A stretch of 64,000 nucleotides of DNA, from positions 11,874,098-11,938,097 of the forward strand of contig OY740772.1 in the NCBI GenBank assembly GCA_963513935.1. The letters are read 5' to 3'. The first letter of the stretch is position 1; the number at the start of each line of letters is the position of its first letter. Position numbers and translations under genes: made by a program. Below, piece by piece: positions 27,756 through 38,599 of this stretch. The stretch comes from Aphrophora alni (lineage: Eukaryota > Arthropoda > Insecta > Hemiptera > Aphrophoridae). The notes beneath the pieces are model-generated. The model did not search any database. It saw nothing but the letters and a program-made list of their open reading frames with translations, and was not told where the DNA came from.

Positions 27756-28315
27756 TTCAAAGTACATTAAACAGGAAGTATCAGGAAAATATAATGTTAA
27801 TGGAGGTGGAAGTTACCTGTGATTAAGTTTTGAATTCAGATAGACCTCCTATCATATCATATTCACCTAATAACAAAATTTTGTCGTTTTACTGCAGTAT
27901 ACGGAGAATATAATGTTAAAGGAGGTAGATGGCTAATGCGATTCAGTTTTCAATTCAGATAGACCTCCTATCATATCATATTCACCTAATAACAAAATTT
28001 TGTCGTTTTACTGCAGTATACGGAGAATATAATGTTAAAGGAGGTAGATGGCTAATGCGATTCAGTTTTCAATTCAGATAGACCTCCTATCATATCATAT
28101 TCACCTAATAACAAAATTTTGTCGTTTTACTGTAGTATACGGAGAATATAATGTTAAAGGAGGTAGATGGCTAATGCGATTCAGTTTTCAATTCAGATAG
28201 ACCTCCTATCATATCATATTCACCTAATAACAAAATTTTGTCGTTTTACTGCAGTATACGGAGAATATAATGTTAAAGGAGGTAGATGTTAACTGTAATT
28301 CAGTATGGAATTCTG

Positions 28316-29161
28316 CATTCTACCTTAGAATAATCGAAGCAATAGCTTTCACAGTTTTTATGTTGTGGAATGTGCTGCCTTTTACCAGACAACAAATCAA
28401 GCAATAATTTTCTCAGCTTATGGGAAGTACAGCACACTACCATACATTTCCTGTAAAATATTGCTACCTATAATTTTTTTTCTGTATGAAACAGGAAATG
28501 TGTTAGGAATAACTCAATAAATTTAAAAAGGCATTTTTCTCTTATTTTACATTTATTCATTAAACAATTTTTATGTATACAATTTTTCAAATATTTTTTC
28601 TTCCTAGTACATGCAATGATTGGTAAATAATAATTGTTTATATAATACATTTCACTACACAACCACTTACATTAAACAATTGACATAAAACCATATAATT
28701 TTTGTTTCGCCACTATCATAAAACCAAACACAACACTGAACTCTTGTTTACATAGCCTATGTGTTTACACAGCGTATCTTCTGAAAAAAAAAATTAGAGA
28801 ACTATAAGAAAATCTACAAATACTTTAAAATAAACAAGGTAAAAACATTAAACTAAATAAAGAAACAAATAATTTTCATAGGCTTTTGGCTAACATACCA
28901 GATTGGGAGATACAGACCCAAAGTTTTACTTTCTTGTAAACAGTAAAGGATTATATGCGAAGGATGTGGCATGGTATTTTAAACCGTTCCGAGACATTTG
29001 GATCAATAGTTAGAGAGCTAGGAGCATTTGAAAAAGTATTGCATTTGAAACGGGCATTTTTATACATTAAAACTACAATATCTCTCAAATGCATTAAAAT
29101 ATCAAACTCATTCAATTCTAAATCTAATTTTGATTTTTTTATAATAATTTTTAAAACATTA
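28316..29161. other. AT-rich interval without a recognisable gene
   Basis: Mostly low-complexity AT-rich sequence. Two short open frames (28468-28662 minus, 28955-29182 plus) have no family signature and A/T-driven composition. No splice-bounded exon, RNA gene or repeat is supported. Confidence 0.5.
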
Positions 29162-29328
29162 AGAAATCGTCATCTTTCATAGGATTACTTAAAAGTAACT
29201 CGATGTTCTGTAACCACAGTTATGTACAGTTTATAAAGTCACGATGTTTGTTTTTAAGTATTGAAGCTTTCAAAGTTAGAAATTGTGGTTAGAAATAATA
29301 AGTAATCCTATGAAAGATGGTGATTTCT
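29162..29328. mobile_element. Small hairpin element (MITE-like)
   Basis: The 29-bp ends at 29162-29190 and 29300-29328 are inverted copies with two mismatches, sharing CTTTCATAGGATTACTT. Internal GTAACCACAG and TTGTGGTTAG extend the symmetry. No coding content. No clear target duplication was found. Confidence 0.6.
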
Positions 29329-29840
29329 AAATTTTTTGTTAAATTAAATAAAAAAATTGCTCATATGAATTTTTTATGTAAAATTTTAATTATTTCATCA
29401 TAATTTTTGACATAACTAAGGGTCATTAATTTCCTTCTCATTCAGAGTAGAAAATTGAAGACAATGTAGTGTTGTAGATGTAGACAATTACCAAAAATTA
29501 ATGTTTTCAGTTTTGGCGATAACTAAGTTATCCTTTAAGCTCCAGGAAAAAGTTAAAAAAAAACTTCATTCGTCGTTAAAAAAGGACTATATACTTGTAA
29601 ATATTCCGTTAAAATGATATGAATCTTTTTGTTAAAATCACAAAATGGCAACTAGATAGAAAAACTAACATTTTATGAAATATGTTTCTATAAACTTGAT
29701 CATAGTTTTTTTATGTGAGGATTAAGCTCCTGTAGTTTTGGAATGATTTTTCGAAACAACCTGTGTTTACATAAATTTATCTTACCCAAGATATTCCAAA
29801 AAACTCCATATTCAATTTTTGAAAATAAACAAATAAATGT

Positions 29841-30009
29841 AAACACAATTTTCCAGAAAAATCACTTTATTCGTGCAGCACAAATACAAGGGGACGTTTC
29901 ACTGACTAAATAATTATCATCATCACAGTTCACTGTCTTTGTGCATGTAACAGCTGAGTCATTGAAACGTGCTGCACAAATAAAGTGATTTTTGTTGAAA
30001 TTGTGTTTT
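29841..30009. mobile_element. Fold-back element with GAAACG..AATAAAGT ends
   Basis: Arms at 29841-29880 and 29970-30009 are inverted copies sharing GCTGCAC, AATAAAGTGATTTTT and AAATTGTGTTT. Both inward-facing arms carry a TGAAACGT word followed by the GCTGCAC..AATAAAGT segment. The design resembles the hammerhead-bearing fold-backs at 40.85 and 60.3 kb, but I cannot fit a complete CTGANGA core here. Confidence 0.6.
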
Positions 30010-31052
30010 CATTCATTTCGTTATTGAAGTTTCCACAAGTTCTAGGTTATTAGAGTTGATTAATTTTTTGACAGGTTTACTAACGTTGAAGAAAATGATC
30101 AATTATTTTTCAAAATAACAAGTCTGTTAATTGGTAGAGAAAATAATTTCCAAAATATATTGTAGGTTATATTCTTTCGGAGAACAATAACTATCAACTC
30201 GTAAACGATTTCTAAAAAAAAATAATATATAAAACAAGCTTTTTTATTTCTCTGAAAACAACGCCCACTGTGTAATTTGAACGAAGCAGAAATGTAGCCG
30301 GTTTGCTTGCCCAATTATACTGTGGGTTTTCAATTTATACTTAAGTGGATTTCGAAAATGTATTGCTTCCCAATTCTTATTTTCTAGTGAGATTGTGTTT
30401 TTGTTCGGCCTACGCAACACGGAGATCTATTATCTAGTAAATCAAAATAAATATGATCTAGATCGTTTGATATTTGAAGGTTAGAACAGCTGTTAGAACG
30501 GCAGCCATTTTGTTGTTTTTATATAATAAGTGTTTTCTTGTAAAATAAATGTTGGACAAATTATATTGTACCGTAAATTAAACTTTTGAAAATATAGCCT
30601 GTTCTAAATGATACGAGAAGAGGAAGGTAGCTTAATCGGTTTTGGGTGGTGTTTATCTCGTTGCAGTTAGGACTAATTTACGTAGGTTAAAGCCCGGTTT
30701 ATGGCGGTGCGTTTTTTTCCGTGCGCTATCGACTCTCCCGTCTTCAATAGTCTAATAGGCAAGTAAAGAAGTTAAGGAAAATAAATAATTGTATATTCAA
30801 TTATACTCCTAACTGTACGAGAATGAGCGTATGAGGATCTAAGATTAATATTTATTTATGAATAGTTTTTTCAACAACCAAATATAGTATATTTGTATAT
30901 TAATAGTTGTTATTAGACCTAACTTTTTTTTACAATAATACAAATAATTACTTTAAATATAAGTACAACATAATAGTTTACTTGTTAAAATGTTCGATGT
31001 GCACAACTGAAAATCGTCCAACAGGCCTAAACTGGAAGTTGCACTACGGGGT
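30010..31052. other. Interval without a recognisable gene
   Basis: Mostly AT-rich. A slightly less AT-rich patch at 30390-30780 has GTTAGAACAGCTGTTAGAAC (a near-palindrome around CAGCTG) and GCCCGGTTTATGGCGGTGCG. No conserved coding frame is visible on either strand. Confidence 0.45.
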
Positions 31053-31108
31053 TTAGTTAGGTTAGGTTAGGTTAGGATAGGTTAGGTTAGGTTAGGTTAG
31101 GTTAGGTA
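31053..31108 (+). repeat. Interstitial insect telomere-type (TTAGG)n tract
   Basis: About ten tandem TTAGG units with one GGATAGG interruption. TTAGG is the typical insect telomere repeat. Short, impure and internal, so this is an interstitial tract rather than a chromosome end. Confidence 0.9.
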
Positions 31109-31139
31109 TATGTTTTTAAAACGAAAATATATTACAAAG

Positions 31140-31935
31140 CTTTCACTGTATTATTTACCTACATTTACATAGTATAGAGAAAGTTATAGTGATGGGTCAA
31201 AAAATCGATGTTTTGAAATTTTTCAAGATATGTCCGTTTTGAGGTTACAAAAAAGGTTTTTGGAATGTTCGTCTGGCGTTTGTCTAAAGCCCCAAACGCT
31301 TCAACCAATTTTGATATATGGGCGTATTTTCCCCCATATTTCGAAACTATTTTCATATTACGATAACTTTAAATTTGAGGTTAGCTGCCATAAGAAAAAA
31401 GATAAAATTACGATTTTCTCAAATTGAGCTCTAACGATTTCAATAAAATCTAGTTCAAGTGTACCCATAAGGGGGTAAAATAAATGTATTGGTTGCCAAC
31501 TCCCCTAAAATATCCATACTTGAGTAATCGGTTTAAAAACAAAACTATCGGACGTGGGCCTGTTAAAAAAAATATATATAATTTTTCAAAGTTGGTTATA
31601 CTGATTTTAAATTTTTGTGAAAGTGAAAATTACTAATCTAATCCCGTGTGGAAAATCGCAAATAAAAAAATATAATGAGATTCAGGAATAATTGGTAAAA
31701 TACTTGATTGGTGTCATTCAGTTCGATTTTAATCAAAAATGATTTAAGTTGAGGACGCGTTTAAGAACTCGAGAGAAGTAAGTTTAGGTCCTTTTATTAT
31801 TTTTAACGCGTCGATGACTTTATTGTCACTTTTTGACTGACAACTATCCAATTTACAAATAATTTTGCTTGGTTTTTAAGAATGGTTAAGTGATAAGTTT
31901 GTGCAATGTTTGTACCATTCATTTATTATTTTTTT
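31140..31935 (+). repeat. Dispersed repeat family D, long copy
   Basis: Shares ordered blocks with copies at 33.65, 41.1, 52.6, 54.1, 58.7, 60.6 and 63.3 kb: an early block TAGTATAGAGAAAGTTATAG, a middle block with GGAAAATCGCAAATAAAAAA and GGTGTCATT, then GAGGACGCGTTTAAGAACTC, TTTAGGTCCTTTTA, TGACTGACAACTA, and an end block GTGATAAGTTTGTGCAATG. No protein frame persists. The end block resembles the 53-bp satellite monomer. Family identity is unknown; it could be the untranslated part of a non-LTR element or a non-autonomous element. Confidence 0.65.
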
Positions 31936-31947
31936 TATATAGTATGC

Positions 31948-31965
31948 TAGGTTAGGTTAGGTTAT
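31948..31965 (+). repeat. Short (TTAGG)n tract
   Basis: About three TTAGG units lie just downstream of the family D copy and directly upstream of a LINE tail remnant. Confidence 0.7.
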
Positions 31966-31969
31966 TACC

Positions 31970-32395
31970 ATCTCGCTCAGGCGCTAACCAGTCATGGAGA
32001 TTTCGGTGAGTACTTGTACCGTTTAAAGATTAGGGGCAATCCGAAATGCTGGTACTTTGAAGAGAGAGATACATTGGAACATACCGTCTTCCACTGCCAG
32101 AGGTAGCAAACTGATAGGGAGGAAATTAATGCTCGAAGCTAGGAACTTAATTTCGGCTAAGCACAACTGGAGTGCTGTGTAGAAGAAGAATGTTACATCC
32201 ATCCTCAAGCAAAAAGAGACGGAACAACGTCTGAGGTAGAAAGACACTAAGAGGCTACCGATGAATTAATGTTTTGCTTAACAGTCCCAGGGGTAGTATT
32301 TAAGAATGAGATGGGGGTGGTTTTAGTGGATGCGAGCTTCACACTTTTGGGTGTACCGTCCCCTAGAGTCGACTTTCCATCTTTGTCTTAGAAGG
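31970..32395 (+). pseudogene. Non-LTR retrotransposon ORF2 C-terminal remnant plus 3' tail
   Basis: The + frame from 31978 reads QALTSHGDFGEYLYRL, then KIRGNPKCWYF, then ERDTLEHTVFHC and QR. This is the layout of the C-terminal zinc-knuckle region of Jockey/I/R1-type LINE ORF2 proteins: a conserved L-T-x-H-G-x-F, C-x2-C, then D-T-x-E-H and a final Cys. The second Cys is Phe here, and a TAG at 32104 sits where family members usually carry Trp; further stops follow. The reverse transcriptase and endonuclease domains are missing, as in a 5'-truncated, decayed insertion. The stretch 32281-32395 (GTCCCAGGGGTAGTATTTAA, then TTTAGTGGATGCGAGCTTCA and GTGTACCGTCCCC) looks like the LINE 3' UTR. The clade assignment is tentative. 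Confidence 0.8.
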
Positions 32396-33645
32396 AAAAT
32401 AAGTTAAGTTAGGTAAGGCAAGGTTTAAAACCTGTATTTCTGGAGAGATGGTGAGGAATACGTATTGTTTGGGATCCTTACAGAGCAAAATCTGATCAAA
32501 ATCGTCAGAACCCATTTTGATAAAATCGTTATTTTCTGATGGAAGCTAATATCAACTTTGAGTTAGGAAAAATATTGATAAAAAGTCCCAATATGGCCAA
32601 AATATGTTCAAAAAACAAAATTGACTAAAACCGGTCAACACGTTTTGGTTGTAGAATATTGCATTTACGACATAGGTTAGACAGACAGACACTTTCTGGG
32701 GGCTCAGTGATCCTCACAACGAAAGTAATGACCTTGCGGTCCTTATAATCAATTCCAGAAAGATGTTTTGATACGTAACTTCTTAAAATAGCGTTGGGAT
32801 GTAAGTTTATTATCTTATGGTCGGGGAGAACTTATGTTACAAGCTTAGGGAGGAATGTGCATCTCTAGTTTATAGTAGATTTTATTAAATTTTGTCAGAC
32901 AAGCTACTGAACAAGGACATGCGCACTATGATATAACAAGCTCATGAACTCATGCATCCATACTAGAACCTAAATACCTCCACCCTCACAAAATAAAATG
33001 CACATATTCCTCTGTCATTAGTCATTGTACTTCTGACAACATTGGGAGAAGGGGAGGGGGGAGATCATTAAACTTTTTAAAACGTCCTTGAGCTAATAAT
33101 ACAAAGCTCTCGGTGTAAGTCGCCATTAGTATTCCATTAGCAAGCCATTAGACATTAGATGGGCAGATTTTGACCCATACTGACCCATGCGAGCCTCCAC
33201 GTCGTAAGTTATGACGTCATCGGCCTTGCCACGACCTTCCCTCAAGCAAGGGAAGTCAGGATGGAACTATAGTGGCGTAGTATTAATCATACGTAATTGA
33301 AATAAAGAGAAATTTAGGATTTTTAATACAAATTGTGATTATTAAATATGTTTTTTTAAATATAAAAATACAAAATATTAAAAACGCTGTTGTTTGTATC
33401 AAACAGTTATTCTTACATTATTTAATGTTTGACCATACGAGCGAAGGGATATTGTGAATTGTACACTAGGACTAAAGAGTTATGTTTGTCTGTCTAGCTT
33501 TAAAATTAAAAAAAAATATTGCAGTCAAATTCATTAATTTGTATTGCAAATAAAAATTTAGTAGTTTTTAGACAAAAAGTGAAAATGAAAATATTAAAAA
33601 AAAAATATTTAAGTAATCTAGCTTTTCTTGTACCCGAAACGCGTT
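32396..33645. other. Interval without a recognisable gene
   Basis: Mixed AT-rich sequence. A more GC-balanced patch at 33030-33280 contains a perfect TGACGTCA at 33212-33219 and a CTCAAGCAAGGGAAG segment. No frame with family features and no tandem repeat. Confidence 0.45.
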
Positions 33646-33649
33646 CCCC

Positions 33650-34060
33650 GTATCATATGTGATGGAAAGGATAAAATCATAAGCCTTTATGACGTTCAAA
33701 AATATAATTTTGACCAATTATTCCTAAATAATATTATTATTTTACTCCCATACTGATTTAATAACCTGAACCGATGTCTAAAATCACAAGTAAAAATATA
33801 ATATTTGGCAATGAACAAAAAAGACTTTAGTAGCCATCATTTTAAAGTTATAGTTTAATATAATAAGATTAAGGTTGATGATGTGTTTAAGGGATAAGTG
33901 AAGCACGTTTAGACCCTTATTTAAATATATAAATTGGCTTTCAAAACAGTGTCATAGCTTATTTTCAATTTTTGACCTATTACTACCGGAGTTACTTTTT
34001 TGAATAATAGTTTTGACTGTTGTTGGAGATGAATGAGTGAGAAAGTTTATGCAAAATCAA
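33650..34060 (+). repeat. Dispersed repeat family D copy
   Basis: Carries the late family D blocks: GATGTGTTTAAGGGATAAGT, TTTAGACCCTTATTTA, GTCATAGCTTATTTTCAATT, and the end block GAATGAGTGAGAAAGTTTAT. Same orientation as the other copies. A CCTAA tract begins 11 bp downstream. Confidence 0.6.
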
Positions 34061-34070
34061 CTTTAAAAGC

Positions 34071-34157
34071 CTAACCTAACCTGTCCTAAACTAACCTAAC
34101 CTAACCTAACCTAACCTAACCTAACCTGTCCTAAACTAACCTAACCTAACCGTTTTT
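34071..34157 (-). repeat. Interstitial (CCTAA)n telomere-type tract
   Basis: About fourteen CCTAA units with two identical CCTGTCCTAAACTAA interruptions, so the tract contains an internal duplication. It is the opposite strand of the insect TTAGG telomere motif. Confidence 0.9.
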
Positions 34158-34930
34158 CACACTTACAATCTACCACGGAACTAACCTAGACATTTCCTGT
34201 TTTACGCATGCGCTGTGAACATAGGTAATGACTGGAAAAACATGTACAATTACTGCCAGTCAGCTGATCACGTTAACACGGAATAAAGACGATATAACCT
34301 TAAAACTAATCACGTTATCTGAAGAAAAATATAACCTGAAATAACCTCGAACGTACTGTTCATCACGAAGAAATGTAATAGTTATTTACATATTTCAAAG
34401 AATAATTGAAAGATGTTACTTTTTATTCAATTATTTATTGGAGGCCGTTCGAATAGTTATCGGTAATCAGCATCGTCACTGAAATGCAACGAGTAACGGA
34501 TTTTTCAAAATTTTTTAATATCTTCCTAGTTTTATACAAGGCTCTTTTGGAGGTTAGATCTAAGACCAAGGAAAAATAAGAAAGTTAATGATCTGCCGAG
34601 CACACGACTTTAAATTATGTAAAAAAAAAACATAAGGTAAATTCGAACTTTGCTTTAAATTCGAAATGTAAAAAGTTTCCTCAAAATCGTTCGATAAAAA
34701 CAATGTTCATAACTTTTAGTTTGTTTCTTCTTATCTAGTATATGATTCTTCATTAAATTTAATGTATTTTCTCTTGCAGTTGACAAACATCATTATCTAT
34801 ATAGCAAGTGTAATTCATCAATTAACCATTTAATTTAAATAGGATTAGGTTAGGTTATAAGTTAAAATAGGATTAGAAACATTATAAATCACAGGCTGCC
34901 ACTAAAACATAATTTGACAATTTATATTTA
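34158..34930. other. Interval without a recognisable gene
   Basis: AT-rich, non-repetitive by eye. A short TTAGGTTAGG occurs at about 34845. No exon, RNA gene or promoter architecture is supported. Confidence 0.45.
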
Positions 34931-35994
34931 CAAAGTGTTTCCAAATTCTTTTTACAAACCTCGGGGTATTGCCTCTTGCGTAAAGGAAAATCAAAAACTT
35001 AATACGACCAGGGGTCTATCTCGTTTTGTTGTCCGTCTGTCTATCCATATATGTTTTTTAAAAAAAGGTCTACACAATTGAACCAAATTTGGGTGCATTG
35101 TTGCTACAGTTAGTATGTTAAGTTTCATGATTGTAACCCAACCTAACCTAACCTAACCCATGTAGTTTAAAAATGGCGACCATTCGAAGATTATAAATTG
35201 AATAATTGTAATACTAGTCATTTTACAAAAAAATTTACAAGAACAGCTTTTTTTAGTAAATTTTAAGACAAATATACAGTTACTTTTATTTTAAAAATTT
35301 GGTGAAAAAGAAACGAGATTTGGAATGTATATTCATGCAAAGTGTTTATTATAAACTGTTGATTGTTATAGTGCAAAAAACAGCTGTTTAATTGTTGATA
35401 AATTAACAGCTGATTTGTTAAATTTCACTATCAATAACTACAGTACATCAATATTTTCATATTTATTTAATTTCATAAAAAAAAATTTTTGTACAACTAC
35501 TAGAATTTCAGTTGATAAACAATTGCTGTTAATAGATAAATGGGAATAAAACTCCAATTAAAATTTATACCTAAAATACAGCTTCATTTCATTGTTGTTC
35601 AGCCTATTTGGAAGAGAACAAGAAATGCACGGCTAAACAGTTATTCCGTATCTCGTTTATTTTTCACCCAATTAAATATAAGAAGCAACGATGGATTTGT
35701 CATAAAATATATTTAAAAAAGTTGTACTTGTAAAATATTTATTAATAGTTTTAGAATTAATGTCTTTCAATTTAAAATCTTTGAATAGCCGTCATTTTGA
35801 AAGAAGTTGTGTTATAATAATAAAACTTAACATACTAACGGAAACTAACAATTCACTAAAATTTGGTCCAATTCTGTAGAGCTGTTTTAAAAACATTTTT
35901 TTAAAACTACAACGAAACGAGCTTTAGGTTTTTAACTTCTTTTAATCCAAAGAACAATATCCCGAAGTTTATAACAAGAGTTTGAACCACCCTG
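34931..35994. mobile_element. Fold-back element related to the one at 24.6-25.4 kb
   Basis: About 1.06 kb, with diverged inverted arms (left from 34931, right to 35994). Matching pairs include TCGGGGTATTG and its counterpart CAATATCCCGA; GTTAGTATGTTAAGTTT and AAACTTAACATACTAAC; and a TATCTCGTTT segment in both arms. The right end is CACCCTG followed by TATA; the left end is a decayed CAAAGTG. The TIR start and the internal CGTTTTGTTGTCCGTCTGTC segment link it to the fold-back inside the satellite. A short CCTAA tract lies at about 35140-35158. No coding capacity. Confidence 0.7.
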
Positions 35995-35998
35995 TATA

Positions 35999-36890
35999 CG
36001 TAAACGAAACAATTAATTAATTATAACAATATGGCAACAAATAATATATTCAAACAACTGGCTGGGGATAATATACCGTGTGCCTATACTGGTTCATTAA
36101 TTTGAAAACCAAAAAAAATAGATATTTAATATGTGCCTTCTGGTGAAAAAAAATTAAGTTTAACCAAATGAGATATTTTTACCGGTCCCCCAAAAATGAG
36201 GGTTTTGGGGGTAACTCAATATTCTTAAAATTAAAACCCACGTCTAGTGACTCAAGTTAAAGTGCTTACAGTAAAATACAACTGCGCAAACTAGAGGTCG
36301 CTATCTGGTTCCTATCTAAAATGGCGGCCGTTCGAATATTTGAAACAGCTATTTTTTAAAATTTTATTGACAATTTAATGACGAATACGGGATCAAATTG
36401 AAATAAAAACATTTATGACCGTTGGTTGTAATCATAATAAAATTACAATTATTTCATATTTAAAATAATGTGAATTCATATTACAGGGAAACAAAAGTGA
36501 TATCAGTTGATGTAATTTTAATATTTAATTTTGCAAAGCGGGTTTTCCAACAAATACAACAGTGGGTTTCGTTTAGTATCGTTTTAGTGAGCTTTCCACT
36601 TTAACGAAAAACGTAGTTAAAGGTTAGTTTTAAAAGAATTAAATACAAAATCTCGGCACTTTATTGGTGAATTATCAGCTTTAACTTGCTTTAAACAATA
36701 ATAGATTGGTTTTAAATACAATAAATCACACAAAGTTCTTTACACACCCTGTGCTGGGAATCTGTTTTTTTTTTTTTTCTTAATTTTTTTTTCTTCTTCA
36801 AAATTCAATAATAGTAATTATGAATTTTTTTAAATACATTTTTTTAAATAAATTTTGATTGCACATTCTTGCCTTCTAATTAATTGTGAA

Positions 36891-36892
<2 letters not shown>
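35999..36892. other. AT-rich interval without a recognisable gene
   Basis: Low-complexity T runs at 36765-36800 and general AT richness. No frame or structured element is supported. Confidence 0.45.

Positions 36893-36933
<41 letters not shown>
36893..36933. repeat. (AT)n microsatellite
   Basis: About 41 bp of uninterrupted AT dinucleotides, ending at ATAACGG. Confidence 0.98.
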
Positions 36934-36934
<1 letters not shown>

Positions 36935-36939
36935 CGGTA

Positions 36940-37250
36940 CCAATCCTACATTTCTATGATGGCAAATAACGTAATTATTGTAATAAATGTAATTTCGAAC
37001 CCACGAAATTGCGATATTCGAATAGTTGCAAGATTCGATAGGGCCGAGACACTGACACGAGCGTAGCGAGCTCGTATAGCTTCGAGGACAGCAAGGGTCG
37101 AGACACTGATACGAGCCAAGCGAGTGAAAATCATTTTATACTTACAAAACTCACAACTACTATTATCAAAATTAGTAAGATGAATGAGAGCGATGTAATC
37201 CAAGGTAGGCGACCCTTGGGATTGCCAGCTCAAACTCAATAACCGTTTTG
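36940..37250 (-). repeat. Dispersed repeat with duplicated CGAGCGNAGCGAG palindromic core
   Basis: Two copies of a GAGACACTGAYACGAGC segment lie about 57 bp apart (37047 and 37104). Each is followed by a near-palindromic GAGCGTAGCGAGCTC or GAGCCAAGCGAGTG. Related cores occur in family B at 57.82 and 61.98 kb and alone at 47.31 kb. The open frame on the minus strand here (36946-37239) follows the repeat, its peptide being internally duplicated for that reason, so it is not called a gene. Confidence 0.6.
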
Positions 37251-38019
37251 AAATAAAACGTAAGAAATTCTCATCCTATTTAAATTCATCCTAAAGCGTT
37301 TTAACCTCCAATCCCATATCAAACCTAAAATAGTCAACGTTATACAGAATTCGTCTTCGTGTAATCAATCGACGGACTGGACACAGGAAAGAAAAATAAA
37401 TCGATATTTAAATCCTCGAAAAACAACATTAATAAGTTTAGTTTTATCTGTATTCACAATCATCAAACAGCTGATAGTATTCGGTAACGTAGAGCAGCAG
37501 GTGTGGGTTTTCTGTCGGCGGTTCAAGTTAAAAGATACGAGTTGTTCAAATATTAAAGCGTAAAGTTTGTTTTTAGTGTCTGCAATAACTAATGTCACAT
37601 TTAGCAGCGATGCAGTGCACTCCGTAGATTTTAACATATGTTACAGCTATAAAACCACAGGATTGCCCCAAACTGGACCCCGGTGCGGCGTGGGTTGCAA
37701 CGAACCCTTTATTATTTCATTCACCTCTACGGATGAGCTTCGCCATGCGCGTTCATATTCATTACAGGAGATAAGCTTCTATTATATATTGAAAATTATA
37801 CGGCAATATTTCTGCAGATGATTTTAGTACTAAACAAACTGATGTTACTTAGCCAGACCTATCATACAACGTAACGAAAATCCTCTGAAGTAACGCCAAA
37901 AAATATCTTGAACCTTATAGTAGAGAGCCCAGTAGGGAAATTTTGTTTAAAACAGTTGTTACACATGTTTTCTTAATCACGTAATTGTAACATATGTCAA
38001 GAAGACAAAATCATATTTT
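37251..38019. other. Interval with weak coding-like patches, no gene called
   Basis: The 37480-37790 patch is less AT-rich and has open frames on both strands (about 84-90 codons). Neither shows a domain, a conserved motif or convincing splice sites. Only a transcript or a conserved homologue would turn it into an exon. Confidence 0.35.
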
Positions 38020-38290
38020 ATAGTTTTTTGTACGACGAATACAACTTAATGTAATCACACAATGAGAAATGTTTAACGTTTAAAAAGCCGTTTTTGTGAG
38101 ATGTGAGACAAACAATTCAATAGACATTAAAAGATGGATTGATTGTATTTCCATTGATTTTTCTTTATTATGGTCCGTAGGTTAAACCAAGTACCCTTAT
38201 AATTTGACGCGCTTGTCTGTAGAATTTAAAACAGCGCTTAAAGTCTTCAACTTTATACAAATAACTTTCTCTATATGCCTACAGACTCTA
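38020..38290 (-). repeat. Dispersed repeat family C, inverted fragment
   Basis: On the minus strand it matches the 3' half of the family C copies at 59.4 and 62.2 kb in the same order: TTTAACCTACGGACC, AATCAATGGAAATACAATC, TTCTCATTGTGTGATTA and GTATTCGTCGTAC. It is more diverged than those two copies are from each other. Confidence 0.6.
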
Positions 38291-38546
38291 AGTCATGTGG
38301 TTTTTAGTAAAAGCTTGACACTTTAGCAGATACATAAAAATTAAAAGAATAAAAAAAGTTCTAAGTTATTACCTAAATATTTCCACTTTCAAATTTGATT
38401 AAACGTTTTACCCGTTTGAGTAACCACTGCACAGACGAAAGACGGTGAATAAACAGACAGACGAACCCAATAAACTGCCTAATTTTCTGATTAAATTTAA
38501 ATTAATATTTTAAAGATTTAATAATTATATATATAAACACCTGGCC

Positions 38547-38595
38547 AAACCTTATATATATATAAGGTTTAAGGGATTTCTGCTTCCCTTAAACC
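38547..38595. repeat. Two overlapping perfect palindromes
   Basis: 38547-38570 is a 24-bp perfect palindrome (AAACCTTATATA and its complement). It overlaps an 11-bp stem, GGTTTAAGGGA (38566-38576), pairing with TCCCTTAAACC (38585-38595) across an 8-nt loop. The shared GGTTT arm means the two structures are mutually exclusive. Confidence 0.9.
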
Positions 38596-38599
38596 AGTT

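Larger units (their letters stand above)
26261..28315 (+). repeat. 119-bp tandem repeat array with interspersed C-rich islands
   Basis: The unit holds GAGAATATAATGTTAAAGGA, then GGTAGATGT, AATTCAGATAGACCTCC, ATCAAATCATATTCACCT and TTTTGTCGTTTTAC. The landmark GGCTAATGCG occurs at 27931, 28050 and 28169, exactly 119 bp apart, and those last copies are near-identical. Earlier copies are more diverged and grouped into composites of roughly 440-490 bp, each ending in a C-rich island; GTGACCA at the island start occurs at 26674, 27112 and 27602. Short reading frames at 26903-27094 and 27399-27584 give similar peptides only because the DNA repeats. A 119-bp unit shifts frame each copy, so I do not call them genes. 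Confidence 0.92.

Noticed and set aside
29841..30009. Hammerhead motif in the 29.9-kb fold-back
   Set aside because: TGAAACGT words are present in both arms, but no CUGANGA core and stem II could be fitted. Called only as a fold-back element.
31053..31108. Chromosome end at the TTAGG tract
   Set aside because: Only about 56 bp, imperfect, and followed by tens of kilobases of ordinary sequence, so interstitial.
32023..32247. Minus-strand open frame over the 32-kb LINE tail
   Set aside because: It is the antisense shadow of the LINE ORF2 remnant, which explains the plus strand much better.
36946..37239. 97-codon minus-strand frame
   Set aside because: Its peptide is internally duplicated because the DNA contains two copies of the GAGACACTGAYACGAGC repeat. 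It overlaps a dispersed repeat.
37365..37821. Open frames on both strands in a less AT-rich patch
   Set aside because: No recognisable family and no convincing splice sites. Kept only as a note in the interval entry.
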